Shown here piece after piece: positions 1 to 7,778 of a stretch of 64,000 nt of DNA. The position numbers and the translations under genes are program-made. The DNA comes from JAKZVK01 sp965237575 (GTDB lineage Bacteria; Acidobacteriota; Terriglobia; Bryobacterales; UBA6623). The notes beneath the pieces were generated by a model. It was not told the origin of the DNA. It did not search any database and was given only the letters and a program-made list of their open reading frames with translations. The first letter of the stretch is position 1. Every line of letters starts with the position of its first letter. Location of the stretch: contig CBDEGI010000004.1 in assembly GCA_965237575.1 (NCBI GenBank), positions 3,100,001-3,164,000 on the forward strand. Direction: 5' to 3'.

Positions 1-1160
1 GTGGTTTTAAAGTTGTCCGGGGGCCAGAGAGCAGCGAGGCGCGGCCGGCGGAACCCACGGCTGGGGTACTTGGCGCTTTCGCGATCGGCCAGGCGCGAGG
101 TGTAAGCCACGTCGGTGCCGATGGCCACATGGTCTGCCCCGAACGTTTTCACGACGTGGTCGATGTGGTCGAGCAGGGCGCGAATGTCGCCGCTGTGACG
201 TAGGAAGCGAGAGATGCAGCAGATCCCGATGTACCCGTCCGTGTCGGCGATGGCGCGGATCACGTTGTCGGGTTTCGAGCGGATGTGTTTGTACAGCGCG
301 CCGCAGGTCGAATGGCTGGCGACCATCGGCCGTTGGGAGCGTTGAGCCGCTTCGAGGCTCGTCTGCCAGCCTGAGTGCGCAATGTCGACAATCACTCCTA
401 CACGGTTCAGCTCATCGACGGCGGCACGGCCTAGGTCGCTCAGGCCGCCGTTGGCTGTTTCCGCGCAGCCGTCGCCCAGGCGATTGCGGCGATTGTAGGT
501 CATGTGCATCATGCGAATGCCGAGTTGGAAGAAGATGCGCACGTAGCGGAGCTCGTCCTCGGCGGAGACCCAGTCCAGCGTCAACGGCACGCCGTTGCCC
601 GAGAAGTAGAGGCAACCGACGTTGTCCTTCTTGGCTTGGACGATGTCGTCGGGCTTGGCGGCGCGGCGCAACTCGTTGCCCATCTTGTCGGTCAGATAGG
701 TGAACCGGGCCAGCCGTTTGAGCAGGCGTAAGGGCTCGCTGCTTTCTTCGCCGGCGTTCTGGAAGATGCAGGTCATGCCGGCGGCGCGCCAGGCTTCGAG
801 GAACTCTTTGCGCTCGGCGGGGTCGGTACCCGGGCGGGTCATGGTCATGTCCTCCCGCATGTCTTGCAGTTCCATGTCGGACGCACCCGCTTCCATGGCC
901 TGCTTCAAGGCGTCGCCGTCGGCCGCGGCGCGCGGCGAGAACCCGTAGCAGTCGAAGACGAGCGACTCGGCGTGGAGCTTGAGCCCGTAGTCGAGATCGC
1001 GGCGGCTGGGTTTGAGAATGTCGAGGGCGGCCTGGCGTGCCTGGTCGACGCGCTCGTTGCCCGTGTTGACATTAGGGGTGGCTTGCGGGGCGGCCACCGC
1101 AAGAGACGCCCCGGCGGACGTGCCGAGGAATTGCCTTCGGGAGATGGTTGAGGGTTTCAT
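1..1160 (-). CDS. Tat-exported M19 (membrane dipeptidase-like) protein, 3' end outside window
   Basis: The frame is open from an ATG at 1160 to the window edge (386 codons seen), with AAGGAG six bases before the start. A twin-arginine signal (SRRQFLG, residues 7-13) precedes an Ala-rich segment. The body matches the renal-dipeptidase fold: AAVDELNRVGVIVDIAHSGW with His near residue 262, VASHS with His near 283, and IGTDVAY where the family has IGSDFDG. Such enzymes hydrolyse dipeptides with two zinc ions. Two expected ligands are missing: the N-terminal HxD is FDCYGF here, and the bridging Glu of the usual EGGH segment is replaced by YFSGNG. It may therefore be catalytically altered. The next gene upstream on the same strand ends 131 bases away, separated by an inverted repeat. 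Confidence 0.82.
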   Translation of the reverse strand, partial: MKPSTISRRQFLGTSAGASLAVAAPQATPNVNTGNERVDQARQAALDILKPSRRDLDYGLKLHAESLVFDCYGFSPRAAADGDALKQAMEAGASDMELQDMREDMTMTRPGTDPAERKEFLEAWRAAGMTCIFQNAGEESSEPLRLLKRLARFTYLTDKMGNELRRAAKPDDIVQAKKDNVGCLYFSGNGVPLTLDWVSAEDELRYVRIFFQLGIRMMHMTYNRRNRLGDGCAETANGGLSDLGRAAVDELNRVGVIVDIAHSGWQTSLEAAQRSQRPMVASHSTCGALYKHIRSKPDNVIRAIADTDGYIGICCISRFLRHSGDIRALLDHIDHVVKTFGADHVAIGTDVAYTSRLADRESAKYPSRGFRRPRLAALWPPDNFKT

Positions 1161-1194
1161 AGCTGGCTCCTTGGGATAGGGGTGGAGCCCTAAG

Positions 1195-1285
1195 TTTCTC
1201 GCAAAGCCGCCAAGGACCGCAAAGATCGCAAAGCTTGGTTAGGTTCTCTTTGCGCCCTTGGCGGTCCTTGGTGCCTCTGCGAGAA
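1195..1285. repeat. Imperfect inverted repeat built on cgcaaag/ccaagga
   Basis: The left arm (about 1195-1232) and right arm (about 1246-1285) are near-perfect reverse complements, starting with ttctcgcaaag and ending with ctctgcgagaa. Both carry ccaaggaccgc and a cgcaaag word. It sits between two genes read on the minus strand and could form a long stem acting as a terminator or processing signal. No T-run follows, so a simple intrinsic terminator is not supported. Confidence 0.75.
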
Positions 1286-1291
1286 AGGGGG

Positions 1292-2251
1292 TTACCCCAA
1301 TCCCTCGCGGTTGTAAACGTACGCCGGCTCCCGCCCCTGCAAGACATCCAACACGCCCTGGGCCGCGCCGAGCGACATGCGATCCATCGCCTCCGGGGTG
1401 GCCGAGGCGATGTGCGGCGCCAGGACGACGTTCGGCAGCCGGCACAGCGGGCTGTCGGCCGGTAGCGGTTCCTGCTCGAATACGTCGAGCGCCGCACCGC
1501 CCAGGCGGCCTTCGGCGAGCGCCGGCACGAGCGCCACCTCGTCAATCACCGAGCCCCGCGAAGTATTGATGATCAGCGCCGTCGGTTTCATCGCCCGTAA
1601 CCGCTCTTCGTTGATCAGGTGGTGCGTCCCCTTGGTCAGTGGGACATGGAGCGTAACGATGTCGGACTGCGCCAGCAATGCTTCCAACGAGTCTTCGATC
1701 ACGGCCGGGCCGTCGTAGCTTTCCGGCGAGACAAAGGGGTCGTAACCGACGACGCGCATGTTGAGCCCCCCGGCGGCGCTGCGGGCCACGCGGCGGCCGA
1801 TCTCGCCGAGGCCGATCACGCCCAAGGTCTTGCCGTCGAACTCGATGCCCATCAAGCCGAGCCGTTCGGTGAAACGGCCTTCGCGTACTGTGGCGTCGGC
1901 GGCGCCGAGCTTGCGTCCCAGGCTGATCATCAACCCCAGGGTGAACTCGGCCACCGGGACGGTCGGCGCCGTCGGCGTATAGACGACCGGGATGCCCTTG
2001 GCCGTCGCCGCCGGGATGTCGATGTTGTCCGTCCCGGCGCCGTGCTTGGCGATCACCTTGAGTCGGTCGGTCTTGGCGAGGTCGTCGGCCGTGACGGATG
2101 CGCCGCGCAGGATGACGCCGTCGGATTCATAGAGCGACGACCAGTGCTCTTGGTGCCGGCCCTTCGGCGGGATGATGCAGTCGCAGTGTTGTTCAAGCAG
2201 GTCAACGCCCGCGGGCTGCAGACCTTCGGGGAGAAAGACAACTGGTTTCAT
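1292..2251 (-). CDS. D-isomer-specific 2-hydroxyacid dehydrogenase (phosphoglycerate dehydrogenase-like)
   Basis: This 319-residue protein has the family's split catalytic and NAD-binding domains. The nucleotide-binding loop GVIGLGEIGRR lies in the middle. The catalytic Arg (NTSRGS, about 232), Glu (DVFEQEP, about 259) and His (APHIAS, about 280) are all at the expected spacing. It should oxidise or reduce a D-2-hydroxyacid with NAD(H), in the cytoplasm. There is no C-terminal ACT domain, so it is not a full serine-pathway SerA; hydroxypyruvate or glyoxylate reduction is equally possible. I chose the ATG at 2251 because the 46 residues upstream in frame are unlike the family. The ribosome site there is weak. 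Confidence 0.88.
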   Translation of the reverse strand: MKPVVFLPEGLQPAGVDLLEQHCDCIIPPKGRHQEHWSSLYESDGVILRGASVTADDLAKTDRLKVIAKHGAGTDNIDIPAATAKGIPVVYTPTAPTVPVAEFTLGLMISLGRKLGAADATVREGRFTERLGLMGIEFDGKTLGVIGLGEIGRRVARSAAGGLNMRVVGYDPFVSPESYDGPAVIEDSLEALLAQSDIVTLHVPLTKGTHHLINEERLRAMKPTALIINTSRGSVIDEVALVPALAEGRLGGAALDVFEQEPLPADSPLCRLPNVVLAPHIASATPEAMDRMSLGAAQGVLDVLQGREPAYVYNREGLG

Positions 2252-2383
2252 GTTCGATCCGGTGCGATGGGGGGAGCGTCGAGCGGTTGGGCTCGGTCCC
2301 GGCGGAACAATTCTGTACCGTACCGTTTTGATGGTCCCCCGGGCAAGTTGGAGCGGGGGGGTGGACGGCGCAGTATCCACGGG

Positions 2384-2447
2384 GCTCACGCCGCGGGCCA
2401 GTATTAATGAGATGGGTTCAGGAGCCGACGGTACACCGCCGGGCGGG
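2384..2447. repeat. Dispersed ~62-bp repeat, copy 1
   Basis: This segment, containing ccgcgggccagtattaatga then gggttcaggag, aligns with 49941-50003 (ccgcggaccaggactaatgg, gcgttcaggag) with scattered mismatches. Both copies end in a C/G-rich accgcc/accggc stretch. It lies upstream of the dehydrogenase gene. No open reading frame accounts for it. Confidence 0.6.
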
Positions 2448-2485
2448 CGTTAAGCTTCGACCGTTACGTGGGCGAGAAACGCAGG

Positions 2486-2728
2486 CTACAGCCGCACAGC
2501 TTCATCGGAACGAATATTGAGTTGCTGGGTGGGCGTGGGCGCGGGATTCGTGGGCTGGTTGGGGTCGGCCGGTTCACTTTGAACCTCACGCGGATCGGCG
2601 GCCCGCGAGGTCATTTCCGACGTCCAGTACCCCAGCCAGAAGAACCCGCTGAGCAGGCCGGCCAGCAGCAACACGACCATGGAGATATGGCCGATCCCGG
2701 GACGTGAGATTCTGATTTGCGCTTCCAC
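2486..2728 (-). CDS. Small single-pass membrane protein
   Basis: This 80-residue protein starts at GTG with an AGAAAG-type ribosome site about ten bases upstream. A short cytoplasmic segment (MEAQIRISRPGIGH) leads into one membrane helix at about 15-35 (ISMVVLLLAGLLSGFFWLGY), followed by a polar Pro/Asn/Thr-rich tail predicted to be outside. I do not recognise a family. The helix and biased tail argue for a real gene, but nothing in the neighbourhood points to a role. An ORF this short with no homologue seen remains uncertain. Confidence 0.5.
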   Translation of the reverse strand: MEAQIRISRPGIGHISMVVLLLAGLLSGFFWLGYWTSEMTSRAADPREVQSEPADPNQPTNPAPTPTQQLNIRSDEAVRL

Positions 2729-2959
2729 TTCTTTCTATTTTCACGGGGATGGTACTCGCCGGAAATCGGCCTCTCGCCGCATTTTGCTCTAAGGGAAAGT
2801 CGTAGAACGTACCACCGCGACCGTCAGGGGTTAGGGTTAGCCGCCGGGTGGTGGATTTACGCCCCGTCAGTGACCCTTCTCGTGAGTTGATGATTCTGTG
2901 CCGCCTCGAGGACGGTGAGCTGTTCCTTGTTGCCTCGGGGAAAGGGCCGCGATGGCTTG

Positions 2960-3006
2960 CCAGATGGGGCGGATTGACCCGTCACTTGCGTTCCGGGCTC
3001 GGTTTC
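2960..3006. repeat. ~47-bp direct repeat, copy 1
   Basis: Reads ccagatggggcggattgacc then cgtcacttgcgttccgggct. It matches 4669-4715 with only a few substitutions, in the same orientation, on the other side of the TPR relic. Confidence 0.7.
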
Positions 3007-3193
3007 TTGAGTTGGCATGGATTCGAGCCTAGAACGGTCGCGAGAGTGGGAAGCCGAGGCTCCCGGGACCATTTGCCGGGTCACATATTTGTTCCATCCG
3101 GCCTTGCCGGTGGCTGAGCTCACTGGCGTTCAGGGCTCGGTATCTTTTTACGGTGCTGCCGGCTGCTCAGCGGCGGCCTTGTTTCCAACGGGG

Positions 3194-3223
3194 CGGATCA
3201 ACGCAAGCTGACGCTTGCGGCTC
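3194..3223. repeat. 30-bp dispersed repeat, copy 1
   Basis: Centre acgcaagctgacgcttgcgg, with cggatca to the left and ctc to the right. It is a near palindrome (gcaagc/gcttgc). It aligns base for base with 4853-4882 and with the reverse complement of 4413-4442. Confidence 0.7.
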
Positions 3224-3317
3224 CGAGTGGCGGTTGGGGAGGACGAGGTCGATGTTGGGACGTTTGCCGAGGGATCGAAAACGCCTCGTGCGATCCGGCA
3301 CGTTGGGGCGTGTCGTG

Positions 3318-4238
3318 CTACGCCCCCTGCGCTTTGCCCTTGCAGAGCTTCAGTAAGCGATCGGCTTCGTCGAGGGCGGGCTTGTAGCAGTGTTTTGGGT
3401 TGTGCGCCGGCTCGTCGCACAGGGCGCGTTCGCGGGCGATTTCGGCGTGCTCGCGGGCGGCGGTGCGGTCTTTGCGGTCGAGGGCGAGTTGGGCCAGGAA
3501 GTTGCGGATGTCGGCCTGCTTCAGGCGGTACTCGCAGCGGTCGGCGATCGCGAGGGCTTCTTGGGCGAGCTTGGCGGCTTCGCTAGCATCGCTCTTGAGC
3601 CGATGCCAGCGGGCCAGGGCGAGCAGGATGTCGGTCTCGAGCTCGATGAGTTGGATACGGCGGCAGCGGGTAAGGCTTTCGCTGAGGTGGGTTTCGGCTT
3701 GGGCGAGGTGCGAGCCGCGATTGCGCTTGGCTCGAGCCGCGAGCGCGGTGTGAGCCCAGCCGAGAAGCCATTCGACTCCGAGGCGGTCGCGCTCGACTGG
3801 GTAGTCTTCTTCGGCGTCTCTTTTCCAGAAGGTTAAAGCCTGTTGGGCGGCCGCGAGGGCCTCGCGTGGGTCGTCTGTGATCAGGTGCCGCTGGGCGCGA
3901 TAGGCGCAGGTGACGCCAGCATACTGCGTGTCCTTTCGGTCTTCGAATGCCCGCTGGGCCTGCTTGCAGTTCTTTATCGGTTTCTTCGAACCTTGCTTGG
4001 AACGCCAGCGTGCGTCCGAGCTCTGCATGTCCCACGGCTTCCCATTCTTTGTATGCTTCCCGGCTCAACTCGATGCTGCGGCGGAAATTGCGCTCGGCGG
4101 CGGCCAACTCGCCCAGGTTGATCTGCTCTTGGCCCAGGTTTGAGAGACCTACCGCGCGACCTCCCTTATCCCCTTCCTCTTCGTCGATGCGGTCCTGTAG
4201 CTCACAAAAACGTCGAAGTTCTGGTCTTGAAGCGCCAT
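3318..4238 (-). pseudogene. Decayed TIR-start/TPR protein gene
   Basis: From the ATG at 4238 the frame reads MALQDQNFDVFVSYR, closely like the first strand of a TIR domain, then stops. Overlapping in the next frame from about 4205 is tetratricopeptide sequence (ELQDRIDEEEGDKGG, LSNLGQEQINLGELAAAERN). Near 3965 the coding sense returns to the first frame (QAQRAFEDRKDTQYAG) and runs through three or four more TPR helices to the stop at 3318. The simplest history is a TIR-(middle lost)-TPR signalling or defence protein that suffered an internal deletion joining TIR codons to TPR codons plus a later frameshift. The TPR part is clear; the TIR part rests on about eight residues. Repeats flank it on both sides. 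Confidence 0.6.
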
Positions 4239-4297
4239 GGCGTCGGGCCTGCGGACTCCATTTTCAGGGAATGGAGGGGGTTATGGCAATGCGGACG

Positions 4298-4340
4298 AAC
4301 CGAGCCGTGACCGTCAGGGAGCGGTCCGGCACGAACCCTC
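4298..4340 (+). repeat. REP-like hairpin element, copy 1
   Basis: Core aaccgagccgtgaccgt, agggagcggtccggcacgaa. The reverse complement folds as GCCGgACCG, loop ctccctga, CGGTcaCGGC. It is followed by a looser shared tail ending in aagggtctaga. Confidence 0.8.
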
Positions 4341-4412
4341 ACGCACCTCGGAAGGGTCTAGAACAAAAACTACTCCCGTTGAAAACAAGGGATGGACAAA
4401 GCTGTTCCTGAG

Positions 4413-4442
4413 GAGCCGCGGGCGTCAGCCTGTGTTGAGCCG
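4413..4442 (-). repeat. 30-bp dispersed repeat, copy 2 (inverted)
   Basis: Its reverse complement is cggctcaacacaggctgacg followed by cccgcggctc, aligning with the copies at 3194 and 4853. Confidence 0.7.
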
Positions 4443-4668
4443 TTTCGTTTGCCACGGCGGCCGCCCGGTCGGCTACGGCGACAGCCTCTCTCGCTTGTGC
4501 ATGGTGCAAGTCGATGCGCCCGGGTCACGATTCCGAGCCCCGGTAAGGGGCGACTGAAAGTAGCCCACAGCGCAAGCGGTGGGTCAACCATGCCCCAAGA
4601 CGATCCCAGCCCCGGGTGGGGGCGTTTGGGGTTTCTTGGTGCTTCGGCAAAAGGTCCGCGCCGGCGCA

Positions 4669-4715
4669 CCGGATGGAGCGGATTTACCCGTCACTTGCGT
4701 TTCAGGCTCGGTTTT
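4669..4715. repeat. ~47-bp direct repeat, copy 2
   Basis: Reads ccggatggagcggatttacc then cgtcacttgcgtttcaggct; partner of 2960-3006. Confidence 0.7.
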
Positions 4716-4782
4716 ATCGGTGGCGATCTCGGTGGGTACGGGAGATTGTCGCTGGCTGGTCTAGAAGGGTTTGAGGTGTACC

Positions 4783-4824
4783 AGGGTTCGTGCCGGACCG
4801 CTCCCTTACGGTCACGGCTCGGTT
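4783..4824 (-). repeat. REP-like hairpin element, copy 2 (inverted)
   Basis: Reads agggttcgtgccggaccgct, cccttacggtcacggctcgg. It is inverted relative to copy 1, and the two copies lie about 440 bases apart like a BIME pair. Confidence 0.8.
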
Positions 4825-4852
4825 GCTTGCGAGACAACCTCTCGCTTCGCGG

Positions 4853-4882
4853 CGGATCAGCGCGGGCTTACGCCCGCGGCTC
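4853..4882. repeat. 30-bp dispersed repeat, copy 3
   Basis: Reads cggatcagcgcgggcttacg then cccgcggctc. It is the most palindromic copy (gcgggc/gcccgc). Confidence 0.7.
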
Positions 4883-4998
4883 TGAGTTTGGGTTGAGGGA
4901 TCGCGGTTTATAGCGCCGCCGTGGTCGGCGAACAGGCAAACAGAAGGACCCCAGGCGTGCGCCTGGGGCTCTGTTCCTGCAACGTGTGGCCGGCCGCG

Positions 4999-5790
4999 TT
5001 ACTGCGAGAAGCTGAGGACGGCGTCGGTTTCGTTCGAAAAGATGTCGAAGACGGTGTAGAGCTTGGTGATCTGCAGCAGGTCGTTGACCTTCTCCTGCAC
5101 GTTGACCAGCTTTACAGTCGACCCTTTCGTTTTGGCCGTGGTGTAGCTCGATACCAACTGACCCAAGCCCGAACTGTCGATGTAGCCGACGTCTCCCAGG
5201 TTCAGCAGAATCTTGGTCTGCCCATTACTCACGATTTCCCGGACGGTGTCCCGAAGCTTCTCGGACGCTTCTCCGAGGGTAATCCGTCCGCTGAGGTCGA
5301 CGATCGTGACACCGTCCACTTCACGAATACTGGTTGATAGACTCACTTCCTCCTCCTTGTGGCTCGGATCTTGCTCGAAACTCTTGACCATCACCACTTC
5401 GGTGCCGTGGGGATCCGCGGAACGGATACTCACTTCGTCGGCGAAGGACCGCATCAGGAGCAACCCCCGCCCGGAACTCTTCAGCAGGTTGTCGCCCGCG
5501 AGGGGATCGGGCACGTCGTCGGGGTTGAATCCGTTACCTTCGTCCGTGATGGTGATGGATAGTCGGCTCGGGTCGGTGGCAACCGAAAAGTACACCGACT
5601 TGTCACTACTATATCCATTTCCGTGGATGACCGCATTGGCCATGCATTCCCTCACGGCCATGCCGATATGCTCGACCAGGTCAGAGCCGCATCCGTGCTG
5701 ATCAAGCATGCGCTGTACGATCAACTCGGCTGCGTCGACACTCGAGAGCTTGCTCTCCAGCTTCAACTGGAGCTCTCTGCCTTCGGCCAT
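4999..5790 (-). CDS. Fused anti-sigma factor kinase (RsbW/SpoIIAB-like) and STAS anti-anti-sigma protein
   Basis: One 263-residue frame joins two normally separate partners of a partner-switching system. Residues ~1-135 are a HATPase_c_2 domain with N-box RECMANAVIHGN, DEGNGF and GRGLLLMRSF. Residues ~149-263 are a STAS domain whose DSSGLG contains the Ser (about 206) that such kinases phosphorylate. By family, the kinase would bind a sigma factor and the STAS domain would relieve it. A strong AAGGAGG lies in frame ahead of a GTG at 5346, so the STAS half may also be made alone. I chose ATG 5790; a GTG at 5829 would add 13 residues. No sigma factor is adjacent, so the target is unknown. Confidence 0.88.
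   Translation of the reverse strand: MAEGRELQLKLESKLSSVDAAELIVQRMLDQHGCGSDLVEHIGMAVRECMANAVIHGNGYSSDKSVYFSVATDPSRLSITITDEGNGFNPDDVPDPLAGDNLLKSSGRGLLLMRSFADEVSIRSADPHGTEVVMVKSFEQDPSHKEEEVSLSTSIREVDGVTIVDLSGRITLGEASEKLRDTVREIVSNGQTKILLNLGDVGYIDSSGLGQLVSSYTTAKTKGSTVKLVNVQEKVNDLLQITKLYTVFDIFSNETDAVLSFSQ
5344..5358 (-). promoter_or_regulatory. Strong internal ribosome-binding site and GTG inside the kinase-STAS fusion
   Basis: On the minus strand the sequence is AAGGAGGAGGAAGTG. The GTG is in frame with both the upstream kinase and the stop at 4999, and would start a 115-residue free STAS protein. It is the best Shine-Dalgarno in this gene, better than either candidate site at the true 5' end. 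Confidence 0.6.
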
Positions 5791-5948
5791 AGAGCTAGCG
5801 CATCCATGCGGACCTAAACCGCCTCCCACGAAAGGAATAGCAACGATCGCATACCGTCAGCGGGAAAGTCAAGACGCGGCGGGAGCCACGGAAGCAGGTG
5901 GGGCCCGGCGGCCCGGCGGCCCGGCGGGAGGTGCATAATGGTCGATCC

Positions 5949-7562
5949 ATGGCGAATTCCTACGACGTGGCGGTGATCGGCGGAGGGCATAACGGCCTGG
6001 TGACCGCCGCCGTGCTCGCCGGACGGGGCCTGCGGGTGGTGGTGCTCGAGCGGCGCGAACAGGTCGGCGGGGCCTGCGTCACCGAAGAGATCTTCCCCGG
6101 CTTTCGGGTCTCGACCGCGGCCTATCTGGTCAGCCTGATGCAGCAGCGCGTCGTCGACGAGTTGGAGTTGGAGCGCTTCGGCTACCGGGTCGACCCGAAG
6201 GACCCGGCGTTCTTCTCGCTCTTTCCCGACGGGCGGACGCTGACGATGTGGCAGGATCCCGCCCGGACGGGCGCTGAGATCGCGCGGTTCTCCGAGCGCG
6301 ACGCCGAGGCTTACCCGCACTACGGCGAGCACGTCGACCGGCTGGCGCGCGTGATCGAGCCGCTGCTGTTTGTGACGCCGCCGCGCGTGCCGCCCCGATC
6401 GGTAGGCGATTTCGTGGAGTGGCTTCGGCTGGCAAGCCGTTTCAGGAAACTCGATGTCGTGGCGCTCAACGGATTGGCCAAGATCATGACCCAAAGCGCC
6501 TACGAGTTCCTGGCCGAGTGGTTCGAGTCGGACGCGATTCGGGCGACACTCGCCACCGACGGCGTGATCGGAGCCAACGGCGGGCCGATGTCCCCGGGTA
6601 CGGCCTATGTGTTGCTACACCACTATATGGGGGGCGTCGGGGGTGTGCGAGGGCTATGGGGCTTCGCCCGCGGCGGGATGGGGGCCGTGACGAAAGCGAT
6701 GGCCGACTCGGGGCGCTCGCGAGGGGTCGAGATCCGTACGGAGTCGCCGGTCGAGCAAGTGCTCGTGCGAGGTGGCGCAGCCGTGGGCATCGTGATCGAG
6801 GGGGGTGAGGAGATTCGGGCGCGGGCCGTGGTGTCGAATGCCGATCCGAAACGCACGTTTCTCCGATTGGTTGACAGCCGTGAGCTGGAGCCCGAGTTCG
6901 TGACGGCGATTCGCAACTATCGCTGCGAGGGTACTTCGCTCAAGATCAACCTGGCGCTCGACGGCCTGCCTGATTTCACGGCCGCGCCGGGGCTGGGTCC
7001 ACACCCGGGACCGCACCACGGGGCCACGATGCACATCTGCCCGACGATCGAGTACATGGAGCGCGCCTGGGACGACGCGAAGTACGGGCGTCCGTCACGG
7101 CGGCCGATCATCGAGATGACCTTGCCGACGGTCTACGATCCCTCGCTGGCGCCCAAGAGCAAGCACATCATGGGGATTTTCGTGCAGTACGCCCCGTATA
7201 GCTTGAAGGAGGGCCCGTTGGCGGTGGGTGGCTGGGACGGCATTCGCGACTCCTACGCCGACCAAGTGATCGATTGCATCGCCGAGTACGCCCCCAACAT
7301 CCGCTCGATCATCCTCGACCGGCAAGTGTTGACGCCGCTCGACCTCGAACGCACGTACGGCCTCACCGGCGGGAACATCTTCCACGGAGCGATGAGCCTC
7401 GACCAAATGTTCTGGAGTCGGCCGGTGATGGGCTGGGCGCGCTACCGTACGCCGATCCGCAACCTGTATCTGTGCGGGTCGGGGACGCACCCGGGCGGCG
7501 GCGTGATGGGAGCGGCGGGTTACAACGCGGCGCAGGTGATCGGGAAAGACTTGGGAGGGTAG
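5949..7562 (+). CDS. FAD-dependent oxidoreductase of the phytoene desaturase/PYROXD2 type
   Basis: This 537-residue protein begins with a Rossmann dinucleotide fold (DVAVIGGGHNGL, residues ~5-16, and the acidic end of strand 2 at VVVLERR). It ends with the FAD-contact signature GTHPGGGVMGAAGYNAAQVI typical of this subgroup. The family oxidises or isomerises polyene or other hydrophobic substrates; the actual substrate cannot be told here, and no carotenoid genes are nearby. ATG 5949 is preferred because the fold starts five residues later. GGGAGG lies 17 bases upstream, a little far. The leader contains three tandem gcccggcg units (5903-5926), which inflate the upstream open frame. Confidence 0.88.
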   Translation: MANSYDVAVIGGGHNGLVTAAVLAGRGLRVVVLERREQVGGACVTEEIFPGFRVSTAAYLVSLMQQRVVDELELERFGYRVDPKDPAFFSLFPDGRTLTMWQDPARTGAEIARFSERDAEAYPHYGEHVDRLARVIEPLLFVTPPRVPPRSVGDFVEWLRLASRFRKLDVVALNGLAKIMTQSAYEFLAEWFESDAIRATLATDGVIGANGGPMSPGTAYVLLHHYMGGVGGVRGLWGFARGGMGAVTKAMADSGRSRGVEIRTESPVEQVLVRGGAAVGIVIEGGEEIRARAVVSNADPKRTFLRLVDSRELEPEFVTAIRNYRCEGTSLKINLALDGLPDFTAAPGLGPHPGPHHGATMHICPTIEYMERAWDDAKYGRPSRRPIIEMTLPTVYDPSLAPKSKHIMGIFVQYAPYSLKEGPLAVGGWDGIRDSYADQVIDCIAEYAPNIRSIILDRQVLTPLDLERTYGLTGGNIFHGAMSLDQMFWSRPVMGWARYRTPIRNLYLCGSGTHPGGGVMGAAGYNAAQVIGKDLGG

Positions 7563-7778
7563 CGGGCGGAACGGTGGGAGCGGGGGAACGGGGAACGTTG
7601 CGGTCCCGGGCCGACGCTGTGAGAACATGGAGTAGATCATGGTGCGCGCAAGGCATGACGGGCTTCGGCCACACAGCTTCCTGCGCGAATGGACCGAGGG
7701 CTTGCCCTAGATGTTGATTGATCGCCAGGGGCGCTTCGGCCCCGAACGCTGGAGAGCCACGGTCGGGAGAGGCGGTCC

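Larger units (their letters stand above)
2729..3317. other. Repeat-bearing intergenic stretch without a convincing gene
   Basis: About 590 bases without a supportable gene. It holds one copy each of two short repeats (2960-3006 and 3194-3223) that recur within 4239-4998. The frames here code only low-complexity or shadow peptides. It forms the left flank of the decayed TPR gene. Confidence 0.6.
4239..4998. other. Repeat cluster without a supportable gene
   Basis: About 760 bases upstream of the TPR relic. It contains two inverted copies of the REP-like element (4298-4340 and 4783-4824), two copies of the 30-bp repeat (4413-4442, inverted, and 4853-4882), and one copy of the 47-bp repeat (4669-4715). 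I see no credible coding frame. Confidence 0.7.
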
